Of a stretch of DNA of 64,000 nucleotides, positions 53,701 through 62,836 are shown piece by piece. The stretch comes from Candidatus Onthocola gallistercoris (GTDB taxonomy: Bacteria > Bacillota > Clostridia > Lachnospirales > Lachnospiraceae). Every line of letters starts with the position of its first letter. Position 1 is the stretch's first letter. The notes under the pieces are model-generated. The model ran no database searches. It was not told the DNA's origin and was given only the letters and a program-made list of their open reading frames with translations. The stretch covers positions 62,001 to 126,000 of the forward strand of contig DVLT01000046.1 of the NCBI GenBank assembly GCA_018715345.1, given 5' to 3'. The translations under genes were made by a program, and so were the position numbers.

Positions 53701-54293
53701 ATCATGTTCTGGCATCCGGTGAAGATGTGAACGTATTCGTTTACGATACAGAGGTTTATTCCAATACAGGTGGACAGGCATCCAAGTCTACTCCGGTGGG
53801 TGCTGTAGCTAAATTTGCCGCTTCCGGTAAAAAACAGAAGAAGAAAGACCTTGGTATGATGGCTGTTTCTTACGGTTATGTATATGTGGCACAGGTTGCC
53901 ATGGGCGCTAACCAGGCACAGCTTGTCAAAGCCCTGAAAGAAGCTGAAAGCTATCCGGGTCCGTCTTTGATCATCGGTTATGCTCCGTGTATCAACCATG
54001 GTATCAAAGGTGGTATGGCAGGTGCTCAGACACGTATCAAAGAAGCTGTTAACTGCGGCTACTGGCATATGTGGAGATACAATCCGTTGCTGAAAGCTGA
54101 AGGAAAGAATCCGTTCATCCTTGACTCCACAAGAGAGCCGAAGGGAAGCTTCAGAGAGTTCATCCTCAACGAAGTACGTTATTCATCCTTACAGCGGACG
54201 TTCCCCGAAATCGCAGAGAGCATGTTCGAGAAGAACGAGCGGGATGCTAAGGAAAGACTTGCCGGTTATATCAAACTCGCTGACGAGAAATGA
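50769..54293 (+). CDS. nifJ: Pyruvate:ferredoxin (flavodoxin) oxidoreductase
   Basis: [104 protein letters not shown]. Confidence 0.98.
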   Translation: [1174 protein letters not shown]

Positions 54294-54320
54294 TCGGCCT
54301 GTCATAAAAGACGATAAAGG

Positions 54321-54352
54321 AGGAGCTGGCGTATATACGCCGGCTCCTTTTC
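54321..54352 (+). terminator. Terminator after nifJ
   Basis: ggagctggcgtatatacgccggctccttttc. Confidence 0.75.
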
Positions 54353-54370
54353 GTGTTGTGTTGCCCGGAT

Positions 54371-54814
54371 CTATTCTGTGGATTCATCTTTCATCGTTTC
54401 ACCGGTGATATGCTCGGCTGTCTCCTTTGACTGGGATTCTGTTTCGGATGGATTGTTTGTGGTATTTTGATCATTAGTCTGGTCATTACCGGTCATCATG
54501 TCGAAAAGACTGGTTTCGACCGTATCTGTACCACGGATGTAAGCGCCCACCAGTTTATCATCCCAGTATCTCAAAATAGCCGTTGTCCCATCGGCCAGAC
54601 CGTAGGTCTGAAGGCTCTCATGCTTTCCAAGGCTTTCATCTCCAGCTCCCACCAGATCTTCCACATCCTTTCTGGCCATACCGGATGTGAGCCCTTTAAA
54701 ATGTTCAGCTGTCAGGTCGTTGCGGGTCTGTGAACTGGAAGTATCCCCGGAACTACATGCGGTGAGAGCCAGGGCAAGAAGGATGGCTCCGCAGGCTGTA
54801 AAAAATTTTTTCAT
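54371..54814 (-). CDS. Lipoprotein with SmpA/BLIP-like fold (putative)
   Basis: Lipobox LALTACSSG; FKGLTSGMARKDVEDLVGAGDESLGKHESLQTYGLADGTTAILRYWDDKLVGA. Confidence 0.6.
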   Translation of the reverse strand: MKKFFTACGAILLALALTACSSGDTSSSQTRNDLTAEHFKGLTSGMARKDVEDLVGAGDESLGKHESLQTYGLADGTTAILRYWDDKLVGAYIRGTDTVETSLFDMMTGNDQTNDQNTTNNPSETESQSKETAEHITGETMKDESTE

Positions 54815-54980
54815 AATGAAACCTCCTGTCATTGATCTTTGTCTTATTTTTTCCAGGAGCCTTTCAAAATATGTGTGAATTTTAACTGGGGAAAATGTAA
54901 AATAATGAAAGATGAGAAAAAGAACAACCGGTTTCGTTTTTTTTGAAACCGGCTGTTTTTTATTGACATGGTGGGGGATA

Positions 54981-56486
54981 TTAATTATAGGAAAGACTGT
55001 CCGATGGATAAACCGGATCGCATGTCACATTCAGTCCCAGTTTACGAAGTGTCTGATCTTCGCTTCTGGTCAGCATGATGGTGGAGTGAGCCTGAAGACC
55101 ATTCAGATCTTTCAGGGCTTCCATGGCCATCTGAGCGGTGGGATTGGTGACCGCGCTGATGCTCAGAGCCATGATCACTTCCTCGATATTCAGCGCACTG
55201 TATTTATTGTGCAGCGTATTTTTTTTCATGGAAATGATCGGTTCCAGTATATTCGGTGAGATCAGAAGGATCTCATCGGCAATTCCGGACATGACCTTGA
55301 CAGTGTTCAGTATCGCCGCACTGCAGGAACTCATCAGTTCTGATTTTTTACCTGTGACGATCTGTCCATTTTCCAGTTCAATGGCCATGACTGAACAAAT
55401 ATCATTATTGATCAGACGGCCTTTATATTTTTCGGCCAGTTCTCTAGCTGGAAGGACAACGGAACGGTCTGTCTGCTTTAAACCTACCTCTTCCATGATC
55501 AACTGCATCCGCTGCATCACATCTTCATTGATCAGTCCTTTTTTGTAATCGCAAGCTGTTTTGAAATATCTGCGGATGATCTCCTGCTTGGATGCTTCTT
55601 TGACCACATCATCGTCAGTGATGCCGAATCCAACCCGGTTTACGCCCATATCTGTGGGGGATTTATATACGGATTCTTTGCCGGTGATCCGTTCGATGAT
55701 CCGACGGATCACTGGGAACATTTCCAGATCCCGGTTGTAGTTGACGGCAACTTCCCCATATGCATCAAAATGGAAAGAATCCAACATGTTGACGTCTTTC
55801 AGGTCAACGGTGGCGGCCTCATAGGCAATATTCAATGGGTGCTTTAAAGGGACATTCCATACAGGGAAAGTTTCAAACTTGGAATAGCCGGCGGTTTTTC
55901 CGAGACGGTTTTCGTGGTAAAGCTGGTTCAGACAGGTGGCCAGTTTACCGCTTCCCGGACCAGGGGCCGTAACAACGACGATGGGTTTGGTCGTTGTGAT
56001 ATAAGGATTGCTGCCATAGCCCTCTGCACTGACGATACTGTCCACATCCGTGGGATATCCCTTGATGGCGGAATGGGTATATACTTTGATATTGCGGCGT
56101 TCCAGCTTGTTGATGAAAACGGTTGTCGCCGGCTGGCCGCTGTAACGGGTGATGACAACACTATTTACTTCCAGACCGTAATCCCTCAGATCATCGATCA
56201 GATGCAACACTTCCATGTCATAAGTGATGCCAAAGTCGCCTCGCATTTTGTTCCGTTCGATGTCGCCTGCGTACACACAGATAAGGATTTCCGACTGGTC
56301 TTTTAGTTCCTGAAGCAGTTTGATTTTTGCATTCTCGTCGTATCCGGGAAGGACCCTTTTGGCGTGAAGGTCGGAGATAAGCTTGCCGCCAAATTCCAGG
56401 TAAAGCTTATCATAGTTATGGACGCGCTCGAGAATATACTTGGACTGTTCTTTGATGTATTTATCTGCATCAAATCCTAGTTTCAT
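54981..56486 (-). CDS. DUF1846 domain-containing protein
   Basis: [64 protein letters not shown]. Confidence 0.93.
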   Translation of the reverse strand: MKLGFDADKYIKEQSKYILERVHNYDKLYLEFGGKLISDLHAKRVLPGYDENAKIKLLQELKDQSEILICVYAGDIERNKMRGDFGITYDMEVLHLIDDLRDYGLEVNSVVITRYSGQPATTVFINKLERRNIKVYTHSAIKGYPTDVDSIVSAEGYGSNPYITTTKPIVVVTAPGPGSGKLATCLNQLYHENRLGKTAGYSKFETFPVWNVPLKHPLNIAYEAATVDLKDVNMLDSFHFDAYGEVAVNYNRDLEMFPVIRRIIERITGKESVYKSPTDMGVNRVGFGITDDDVVKEASKQEIIRRYFKTACDYKKGLINEDVMQRMQLIMEEVGLKQTDRSVVLPARELAEKYKGRLINNDICSVMAIELENGQIVTGKKSELMSSCSAAILNTVKVMSGIADEILLISPNILEPIISMKKNTLHNKYSALNIEEVIMALSISAVTNPTAQMAMEALKDLNGLQAHSTIMLTRSEDQTLRKLGLNVTCDPVYPSDSLSYN

Positions 56487-56643
56487 ATGATCTGCACCCC
56501 TTATATGATGATAAAAATGATTTCACAATTCATTAATTATACACGATTCCCTATGAAATGACAATTCCTTTTTCAAAACAGGTCTATGCCTTATGGGGAA
56601 TATAGTGTATAATTTGGATAAGTTTTGGAAATGGAGAATCGGC

Positions 56644-57912
56644 ATGATCTATAAAAAAGTACTTAGAAATCATATAACACTGGTGATGGAAGAGTTGCCC
56701 TATTACCGTTCCGTGTCCGTGGGCGTTTGGGTACGTGCAGGGTCCATGTATGAAACAGAAGCGAATAATGGTATGGCCCATGTCATTGAGCACATGCTGT
56801 TTAAAGGGACCAAAAGACGCAGCGCTGAAATGCTGGCGGATGAGATGACTGCATTGGGCGGCAATATGGACGCGTTCACATGTAAGGACTGTACCTGTTA
56901 TTATGCGAAAACGTTGGATATCCATCTGGAAAAGGTGATGGATCTGTTGAGCGATATGCTTCTCCATTCCAGGTTTGATGGGGAGGAGCTGAAGAAAGAA
57001 TTGGGGGTGATCCTGGATGAGATCGATCTTTACGAGGACTCACCGGAGGATCTGGTCCACGAACATCTCCAGATGGAAGTGTGGAAGGACCATCCCCTCG
57101 GATATCTTATTTCCGGAGATAAAGCGGTCGTGGGACATTTTACAAGGGAGGATGTGCTGACATTTTTCAGGAAATTTTACGTGGGTTCCAACATGGTCAT
57201 CTCCATTGCCGGCCATTTTGACCGGGATCAGGCGGAAGAACTGGCAGAAAAATATTTCGGAGAGCTTCAAAGCGGTGAGAGGGCCCAGATTCCTGAACCA
57301 CCTATTTTTACCCCGTGTCTTTGGCTAAAAGAAAAGGACATGGAGCAGAACCATATGACACTGGCATTTGACTGCTGTACCAATATCAGTGAAGAAAGGT
57401 ATGTCCTGACTGTGGTCAACAGTCTGCTGGGCGGCAATATGAATTCCAGACTGTTTATGAAAATACGGGATCTGATGGGACTGACCTATTCCATTTATTC
57501 CTATGGCAGTTCTTACGAGACGGCGGGGCTGTTTCAGATTTATGCGGCCATGAGCCCGGAAGCGGCCGGGAAGGTGGTGGAAGAGATTTTCAGAGAAGTG
57601 GATCGTCTGAAAACGGAAGGCTTTACATCACGGGAGTTGACAGTGGCTAAGGCGCAGATCCAAACAGAGTTGATCATTGACAGTGAGAGTACATACAGCA
57701 GGATGAGTGCAAATGGAAAAAACAGCCTCATCTTCGGGCATGTGATCCCTTTGGAAGAAGAACTGAAGCGTATCGGATCTGTCAGCCTGGAAGATACCCA
57801 GTCATTCGTTTGTAAATATTTGGATAAGCGTCACTGCGCCATGTCCATGGTCGGTCAGACCAGGATCGTGGATGGGACGTTCAGAAGGAAAATATGGGGA
57901 GGAGAAGTATGA
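56644..57912 (+). CDS. M16 family zinc metallopeptidase
   Basis: GVWVRAGSMYETEANNGMAHVIEHMLFKGT (HxxEH inverted zinc motif). Confidence 0.95.
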   Translation: MIYKKVLRNHITLVMEELPYYRSVSVGVWVRAGSMYETEANNGMAHVIEHMLFKGTKRRSAEMLADEMTALGGNMDAFTCKDCTCYYAKTLDIHLEKVMDLLSDMLLHSRFDGEELKKELGVILDEIDLYEDSPEDLVHEHLQMEVWKDHPLGYLISGDKAVVGHFTREDVLTFFRKFYVGSNMVISIAGHFDRDQAEELAEKYFGELQSGERAQIPEPPIFTPCLWLKEKDMEQNHMTLAFDCCTNISEERYVLTVVNSLLGGNMNSRLFMKIRDLMGLTYSIYSYGSSYETAGLFQIYAAMSPEAAGKVVEEIFREVDRLKTEGFTSRELTVAKAQIQTELIIDSESTYSRMSANGKNSLIFGHVIPLEEELKRIGSVSLEDTQSFVCKYLDKRHCAMSMVGQTRIVDGTFRRKIWGGEV

Positions 57913-58400
57913 ACAAACAGGAATTTATAGATATACTCAGAGAAAGCTTGCAAGGCCAGATGTCCGATGCGCGGATATATGATCAGATACGATACTATGA
58001 TCAATATATTCGTGAACAGACGGCAAATGGTCGGCTGGAAAGGGATGTGTTGGAGGAGTTGGGAGATCCCAGACTTTTGGCAAAAACGATCATGACAGGA
58101 GACACTGGATCCCCGGACCCGGATTATGGAAATGCCACCTATACATACAGTGATGGCGGTGTGACACCGGAAGCGGAACGGCCCCATCGGCATGGCCGGC
58201 GTAGTTATACATTCCATTATTCTTCAGGGGAAAAACTGGATTGGAAAACCAAGCTGAAAATATTTGGAGGCGCTGCCTGCATTCTTTTGATCGTTATTCT
58301 GATCGTGGCTGCCATTGTCCGTTTTGTCATCTGGCTTTTGCCGGTGGTGTTGGTCATTGCGGCGATCAGTTGGATCCTTCGCCGGATGAATGGCAGATAG
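57909..58400 (+). CDS. DUF1700/HAAS-like membrane protein
   Basis: MNKQEFIDILRESLQGQMSDARIYDQIRYYDQYIREQTANGRLERDVLEELGDPRLLAKTI; C-terminal TMs. Confidence 0.75.
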   Translation: MNKQEFIDILRESLQGQMSDARIYDQIRYYDQYIREQTANGRLERDVLEELGDPRLLAKTIMTGDTGSPDPDYGNATYTYSDGGVTPEAERPHRHGRRSYTFHYSSGEKLDWKTKLKIFGGAACILLIVILIVAAIVRFVIWLLPVVLVIAAISWILRRMNGR

Positions 58401-58409
58401 GCGGGGGGT

Positions 58410-58889
58410 ATGAAGATCACAGTTTTGTGTGTTGGAAAGATAAAGGAAAAGTTTTTCCGGATGGCGGTGGATGAGTATGTCAAACGACTGGGTCGCTATT
58501 GTCAGCTGGAGATCGTGGAAGTGGCGGATGAAAAGACGCCGGACGGGGCCAGTTTGAAAGAAGAAGAGCAGATCAAAGAAAAGGAAGGGGAACGGATCTT
58601 AAAGCATCTGAAGCCTTCAGCCCATGTGATCGCCCTTGCCATAGAAGGCAAAGGTCTGTCATCGGAAGAATTGGCAGATAAGATGGAAAGGCTGGGTGTT
58701 GCGGGTACCAGCCATATTACTTTTGTCATCGGCGGTTCTTTAGGGTTGTCGGACAAAGTCCTGAAACGGTCCGATATGCTTTTGAGCTTTTCAAAAATGA
58801 CCTTTCCTCATCAGCTGATGCGGGTCATCCTGCTGGAGCAGATCTACCGCAGTTACCGGATCATCCAAGGAGAACCATATCACAAATGA
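58410..58889 (+). CDS. rlmH: 23S rRNA (pseudouridine1915-N3)-methyltransferase
   Basis: MKITVLCVGKIKEKFFRMAVDEYVKRLGRYCQLEIVEV...FVIGGSLGLSDKVLKRSDMLLSFSKMTFPHQLMRVILLEQIYRSYRIIQGEPYHK. Confidence 0.97.
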   Translation: MKITVLCVGKIKEKFFRMAVDEYVKRLGRYCQLEIVEVADEKTPDGASLKEEEQIKEKEGERILKHLKPSAHVIALAIEGKGLSSEELADKMERLGVAGTSHITFVIGGSLGLSDKVLKRSDMLLSFSKMTFPHQLMRVILLEQIYRSYRIIQGEPYHK

Positions 58890-58919
58890 GCGCGGTTTTT
58901 CGTATTTGGGTGTGACAGG

Positions 58920-59105
58920 GTGTGGAGTAATAAAGTAAGGCCTGTAGAACGTTTATATTTGAGAGGAATGAACCAAAATGATTTTGGAGATTTAGCTGAA
59001 ATTTTGCAAAATCCCAAAGTTATGTATGCTTACGAACATGATTTTTCAAACAATGATGTGCAAGAGTGGCTTGACCGACAAATAGAAAGATATAAAACAT
59101 TCTGA
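58920..59105 (+). pseudogene. N-terminal fragment of RimJ/RimL-type GNAT acetyltransferase
   Basis: VRPVERLYLRGMNQNDFGDLAEILQNPKVMYAYEHDFSNNDVQEWLDRQIERYKTF* ends before the acetyl-CoA binding core. Confidence 0.7.
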
Positions 59106-59114
59106 AGGGGGATT

Positions 59115-59873
59115 TTGAGATTGCAGGTTACAGGCACGAAAAGCTACATACAGATCGAGGATGATAACGGAAATATCGCCAGGTTCGATGGAGAGGCCTG
59201 CCTTGGAAGTTTTGATGCGGATGTTGACTCCGGTTACTGGATCCGGCATCAAGGCGCCGTGTCGGAAGGGGAGATGACGGATCTGATCTATCGGGCAACC
59301 CGATATGGCAAGGAACGGGATATCAAAATACACTTTTTTGGTGGCAATGGCCAGGTGATGTTTGAAAGGGAACTTGGGCTGAAGACAGAAGTTTACTGGT
59401 CAAAAATATATTTGATCTTTATGGCTGCGTTTGTTGTTCCTCTGGCTTTTTCAGCGCTTTTAGTAGCAGCGCTGGATATTGCAAGCCTCACATTTAATAT
59501 CGTGTTCAGCACGGCATGCGCCGCATTTGCCATGCCCTTCCTTGCTTGGGGATTCCGGATATGGCGGTTCCGTCTGATTGCCGAAGGCGATGTCATAACT
59601 GTCAGGCCTGCAGCAGGAAGACCATATCGTTTTTCCGTGGACGAGATCACCGGAATTGTCCGGAAAGTCAGAATGGATTCCGGCTGGGAAGTGATACTTA
59701 AGATCAAAATACGTACAAAAGAAAAGCGCATGTCATTGAATGAGAATATGACAGGTGTTGAGGACATGGATGCCTATCTGATCCGGCATATTGACGCGGA
59801 AAAAATAACGGTTAAAAGAAAACCGAAAAGCCAGAAATGCAGGCCAGCGGCAGCAGGAGAAGAAAGTAAATAG
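59115..59873 (+). CDS. Membrane protein of unknown function
   Basis: TTG start with aaggggga SD; two TM segments; no family recognised. Confidence 0.5.
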   Translation: MRLQVTGTKSYIQIEDDNGNIARFDGEACLGSFDADVDSGYWIRHQGAVSEGEMTDLIYRATRYGKERDIKIHFFGGNGQVMFERELGLKTEVYWSKIYLIFMAAFVVPLAFSALLVAALDIASLTFNIVFSTACAAFAMPFLAWGFRIWRFRLIAEGDVITVRPAAGRPYRFSVDEITGIVRKVRMDSGWEVILKIKIRTKEKRMSLNENMTGVEDMDAYLIRHIDAEKITVKRKPKSQKCRPAAAGEESK

Positions 59874-59899
59874 CGGCTTGATTTATAGGACTCCATTTA

Positions 59900-60751
59900 A
59901 TGTATCAGCTGATCGTCCAAACTGCCCGATCCGATAACCGGGTATTGGCCGCATATTTGAAAGGCTCAAGGGCGAATCCCAATGTACCACCGGATATGTA
60001 TCAGGATTTTGATATTATGTATGTCGTGCAGGAAACAGAAAGCTTTCGCAAAGATCTGAAGTGGATGGATGGTTTCGGAAAAGTTATGTTAAAACAGGAG
60101 CAGAATGATGACTTTGGTTACGGCGAACGTTTCGGCCGGAGGGATCATTATGACGAAACCTATTCATGGTTATTGCTCTTTGAAGATGGGCAGCGTATTG
60201 ACATCGGCGTGGAAACTGTGGAAGTCATGAAGAGGGGAGATAACCGGAATGGGCTGTTTGTCCCTCTTTTGGATAAAATAGGCTGTCTGCCCAAATTACC
60301 TGCGCCGACAGACAAAGAATTCTATGTCCAAAGGCCCGGGGAGAAACGGTATTTAGGCTGCTGCAACGAGTTTTTCTGGTCATTGTGTGACGTTGTCAAG
60401 GGGATCCTCAGAGATGAATTACCTTTTGCCATGTCCACTTATTATACTCAGTCGCATAGTATGCTGGAAACGATGCTTGGCTGGTATATAGGGAGCAGAG
60501 TCGATTATTGCGTATCCTGTGGAAAATTGAACAAGTATTTGAAAAAATATCTTCCGGAAGAGATGTATCGTTTATATTTGCATACTTTTCCCGATGGCGA
60601 TTATGAACATTTCTGGAATGCCATAAAAAGTGCCTGCCAACTGTTTCATGATTCGGCAATACTGACAGCAAAGGAACTTGGCGTGACTTATCCGGCTGAT
60701 TATGAAGCTGGATTTAAGCGGTATCGGGATATGATGAAAGGTCTGGGATAA
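59900..60751 (+). CDS. ANT(6)-like aminoglycoside 6-adenylyltransferase family protein
   Basis: VLAAYLKGSRANPNVPPDMYQDFDIMYVVQET; LKWMDGFGKVMLKQEQND; WLLLFEDGQRIDIGVETVEVM; CCNEFFWSLCDVVKGILRDELPFA. Confidence 0.85.
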   Translation: MYQLIVQTARSDNRVLAAYLKGSRANPNVPPDMYQDFDIMYVVQETESFRKDLKWMDGFGKVMLKQEQNDDFGYGERFGRRDHYDETYSWLLLFEDGQRIDIGVETVEVMKRGDNRNGLFVPLLDKIGCLPKLPAPTDKEFYVQRPGEKRYLGCCNEFFWSLCDVVKGILRDELPFAMSTYYTQSHSMLETMLGWYIGSRVDYCVSCGKLNKYLKKYLPEEMYRLYLHTFPDGDYEHFWNAIKSACQLFHDSAILTAKELGVTYPADYEAGFKRYRDMMKGLG

Positions 60752-61240
60752 ATGAACATAAAGGAAGTGACAGATAAAAAGAAACAGTATCTCCCTTTGC
60801 TGCTTCTGGCAGATGAGCAGGAAGATATGATCGATCGTTATATTGACCGGGGAACCATGTTCGTACTGGATGACCATGGCGTAAAATGCGAATGTGTGGT
60901 GACGGAGGAAGGACAGGGTATTCTGGAGATCAAGAACCTGGCCACTGTACCGGAACATCAAGGAAGAGGTTACGCAAGGACCATGATCGAGTTTATTGCG
61001 TTCAGATATCGGGATTGTTATGACATTTTGCAGGTGGGAACCGGGGATAGCCCGCTGACCCTTCCTTTCTATGAAAAATGCGGCTTTGTATATTCCCACA
61101 GGATCAGGAATTTTTTTACGGATCATTATGACCATCCCATATATGAATCCGGCGTTTTGCTGAAAGATATGGTTTATCTCAGAAAAAAGCTAAAGGGGAA
61201 TTGGGAGGCCGGCTGCAAAAACCCGGCCAAAGTGTTATAA
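60752..61240 (+). CDS. GNAT family N-acetyltransferase
   Basis: LEIKNLATVPEHQGRGYARTMIEFIA; LPFYEKCGFVYSHRIRNFF; starts immediately after the ANT(6)-like stop codon. Confidence 0.88.
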   Translation: MNIKEVTDKKKQYLPLLLLADEQEDMIDRYIDRGTMFVLDDHGVKCECVVTEEGQGILEIKNLATVPEHQGRGYARTMIEFIAFRYRDCYDILQVGTGDSPLTLPFYEKCGFVYSHRIRNFFTDHYDHPIYESGVLLKDMVYLRKKLKGNWEAGCKNPAKVL

Positions 61241-61500
61241 TAAGTTTGGCCAAATGCTTTTTCAGAATGTAGGCAAGGCGGCAGAGGGAGCCCTTAAAAT
61301 GTATGTGTCCCGTCTGGATATGAGAGTCCTAACCGATGGTCAGCTTCTTCAGAGTAAAGGCGATTTTGTCAAACTGCCGGATGGGTCAGAAACTGCAGTT
61401 GAAAAATGAACCGGATGACTGTTATCCTGTCAGTATATCCGGAAGATGGGATGAATAGAGAATGACTTTTGGTCAATAAAAACTTTTGGAGGATAAATAG

Positions 61501-62151
61501 ATGGACAAACGATCATTGACACAGGAATACTATATGGCGGCGGTGGATACGAAGGGAAACATGCCGGCGATGCACAGAGATGCTTCTTATGCCGGGCTGG
61601 TGGTGGCCGGCTTGATGGAAATGGTGGCAGAAGGCGTGATCACCATTGAGAAGAAAAAGATCACGGTCAACAAAGAACTTCCGGAGAAGATGGGATATCT
61701 GACATCCCTCTATCAATATATGGGAGAAAAGGCGCGCACTACAGACCAGCTGATCAATGCCTATATGGCATATGGAACCCGTATGAAGCAGCTGACCGCC
61801 GATGTGGGAGAGTCCCTGGCAGCTGACGGATCGGCCCAAAAAGCCGAAGGGGGTCTGATCGGCCAAAAAACCGTTTATATTCCCTCAAAAGAGGCGAAGG
61901 ATGAGCTGATCGGAAGATTTAAGGAAGCCTTCCTTGGCGGCACGATGGATGCTCAGGATATATCTCTGGCCATGATCTTAAAAGAGACGAAAAACCTGTA
62001 TGCCAATTTCACAAAAGAAGAAACAAAGGCGGTCAAAGAACGGCTTAAAGATATGAAGTCCGGTCCGGCCGATAAGCCGTGGGCGGATATGATCAATTAT
62101 GTGGATGACATGAGCGCGATCATGGCAAGTATTACCACGATCAGTATGTAA
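61501..62151 (+). CDS. Unknown protein, possible GPP34-like fold
   Basis: LTQEYYMAAVDTKG...AGLVVAGLMEMVAEGVITIEKKKITVNKELPEKMGYLTSLYQYM; weak visual resemblance only. Confidence 0.4.
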   Translation: MDKRSLTQEYYMAAVDTKGNMPAMHRDASYAGLVVAGLMEMVAEGVITIEKKKITVNKELPEKMGYLTSLYQYMGEKARTTDQLINAYMAYGTRMKQLTADVGESLAADGSAQKAEGGLIGQKTVYIPSKEAKDELIGRFKEAFLGGTMDAQDISLAMILKETKNLYANFTKEETKAVKERLKDMKSGPADKPWADMINYVDDMSAIMASITTISM

Positions 62152-62331
62152 CTGGCGCATGCAGCCAAAAGATGGAAGATTGGATGTTGATGCAGACCCG
62201 AAGGTTTATGGACAAGTTTATTATGATAAGATACAGAGAGTCATATGTAAAACCTTCTCTGGCGTCCGGCATTTTAAAGGTTTTGCCGGCCGAAGGATTT
62301 ATTTGTATGTAAAATAACAGGATAATAATAT

Positions 62332-62357
62332 GGACAGCCCAAGGCTGTCCTTTTTTG
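62332..62357 (+). terminator. Terminator
   Basis: gacagcccaaggctgtccttttttg. Confidence 0.7.
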
Positions 62358-62437
62358 CTGCCCCAAAAGCCTAGGATATATTGGATATTGTCCGGGAAAC
62401 AGGATCAGAGTACATGAGGATATAAGGAGGGTGTTTT

Positions 62438-62785
62438 ATGAAAGATCAAAATAACAGTTGCGTCTGTCCTGAATGCGGATGGATTCTGCCGGAGGGCAGA
62501 AGGCATCGAAATCACTGTCCAAACTGTCTTGCCGGTGTTCATATGGAAGATTCGGAGGGCTATGATCGCGGCGGCATACTGGAGCCCATCGGTGTCTGGG
62601 TCCGGAAAAACGGAGAGTGGGCGGTCATCCACAGATGTATGCGCTGCGGTGTGATCCATTCCAACCGAACGGCAGCGGATGACAATCCGATGAAACTTAT
62701 GGCACTGGCCATGCGGCCCTTTGGAAGTCCGGCCGTTCCTTACGAAGCGATCAAAGAGATGGTTGCTTCCATGGAGATATACTAA
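62438..62785 (+). CDS. RNHCP-domain zinc-finger protein
   Basis: CPECGWILPEGRRHRNHCPNCLAGVHMED...HRCMRCGVIHSNRTAADDNP. Confidence 0.85.
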   Translation: MKDQNNSCVCPECGWILPEGRRHRNHCPNCLAGVHMEDSEGYDRGGILEPIGVWVRKNGEWAVIHRCMRCGVIHSNRTAADDNPMKLMALAMRPFGSPAVPYEAIKEMVASMEIY

Positions 62786-62836
62786 AAAGAAGAAAATCAT
62801 TGCCATCGGGTTTTCCGGAGATTATAATCATATAAA

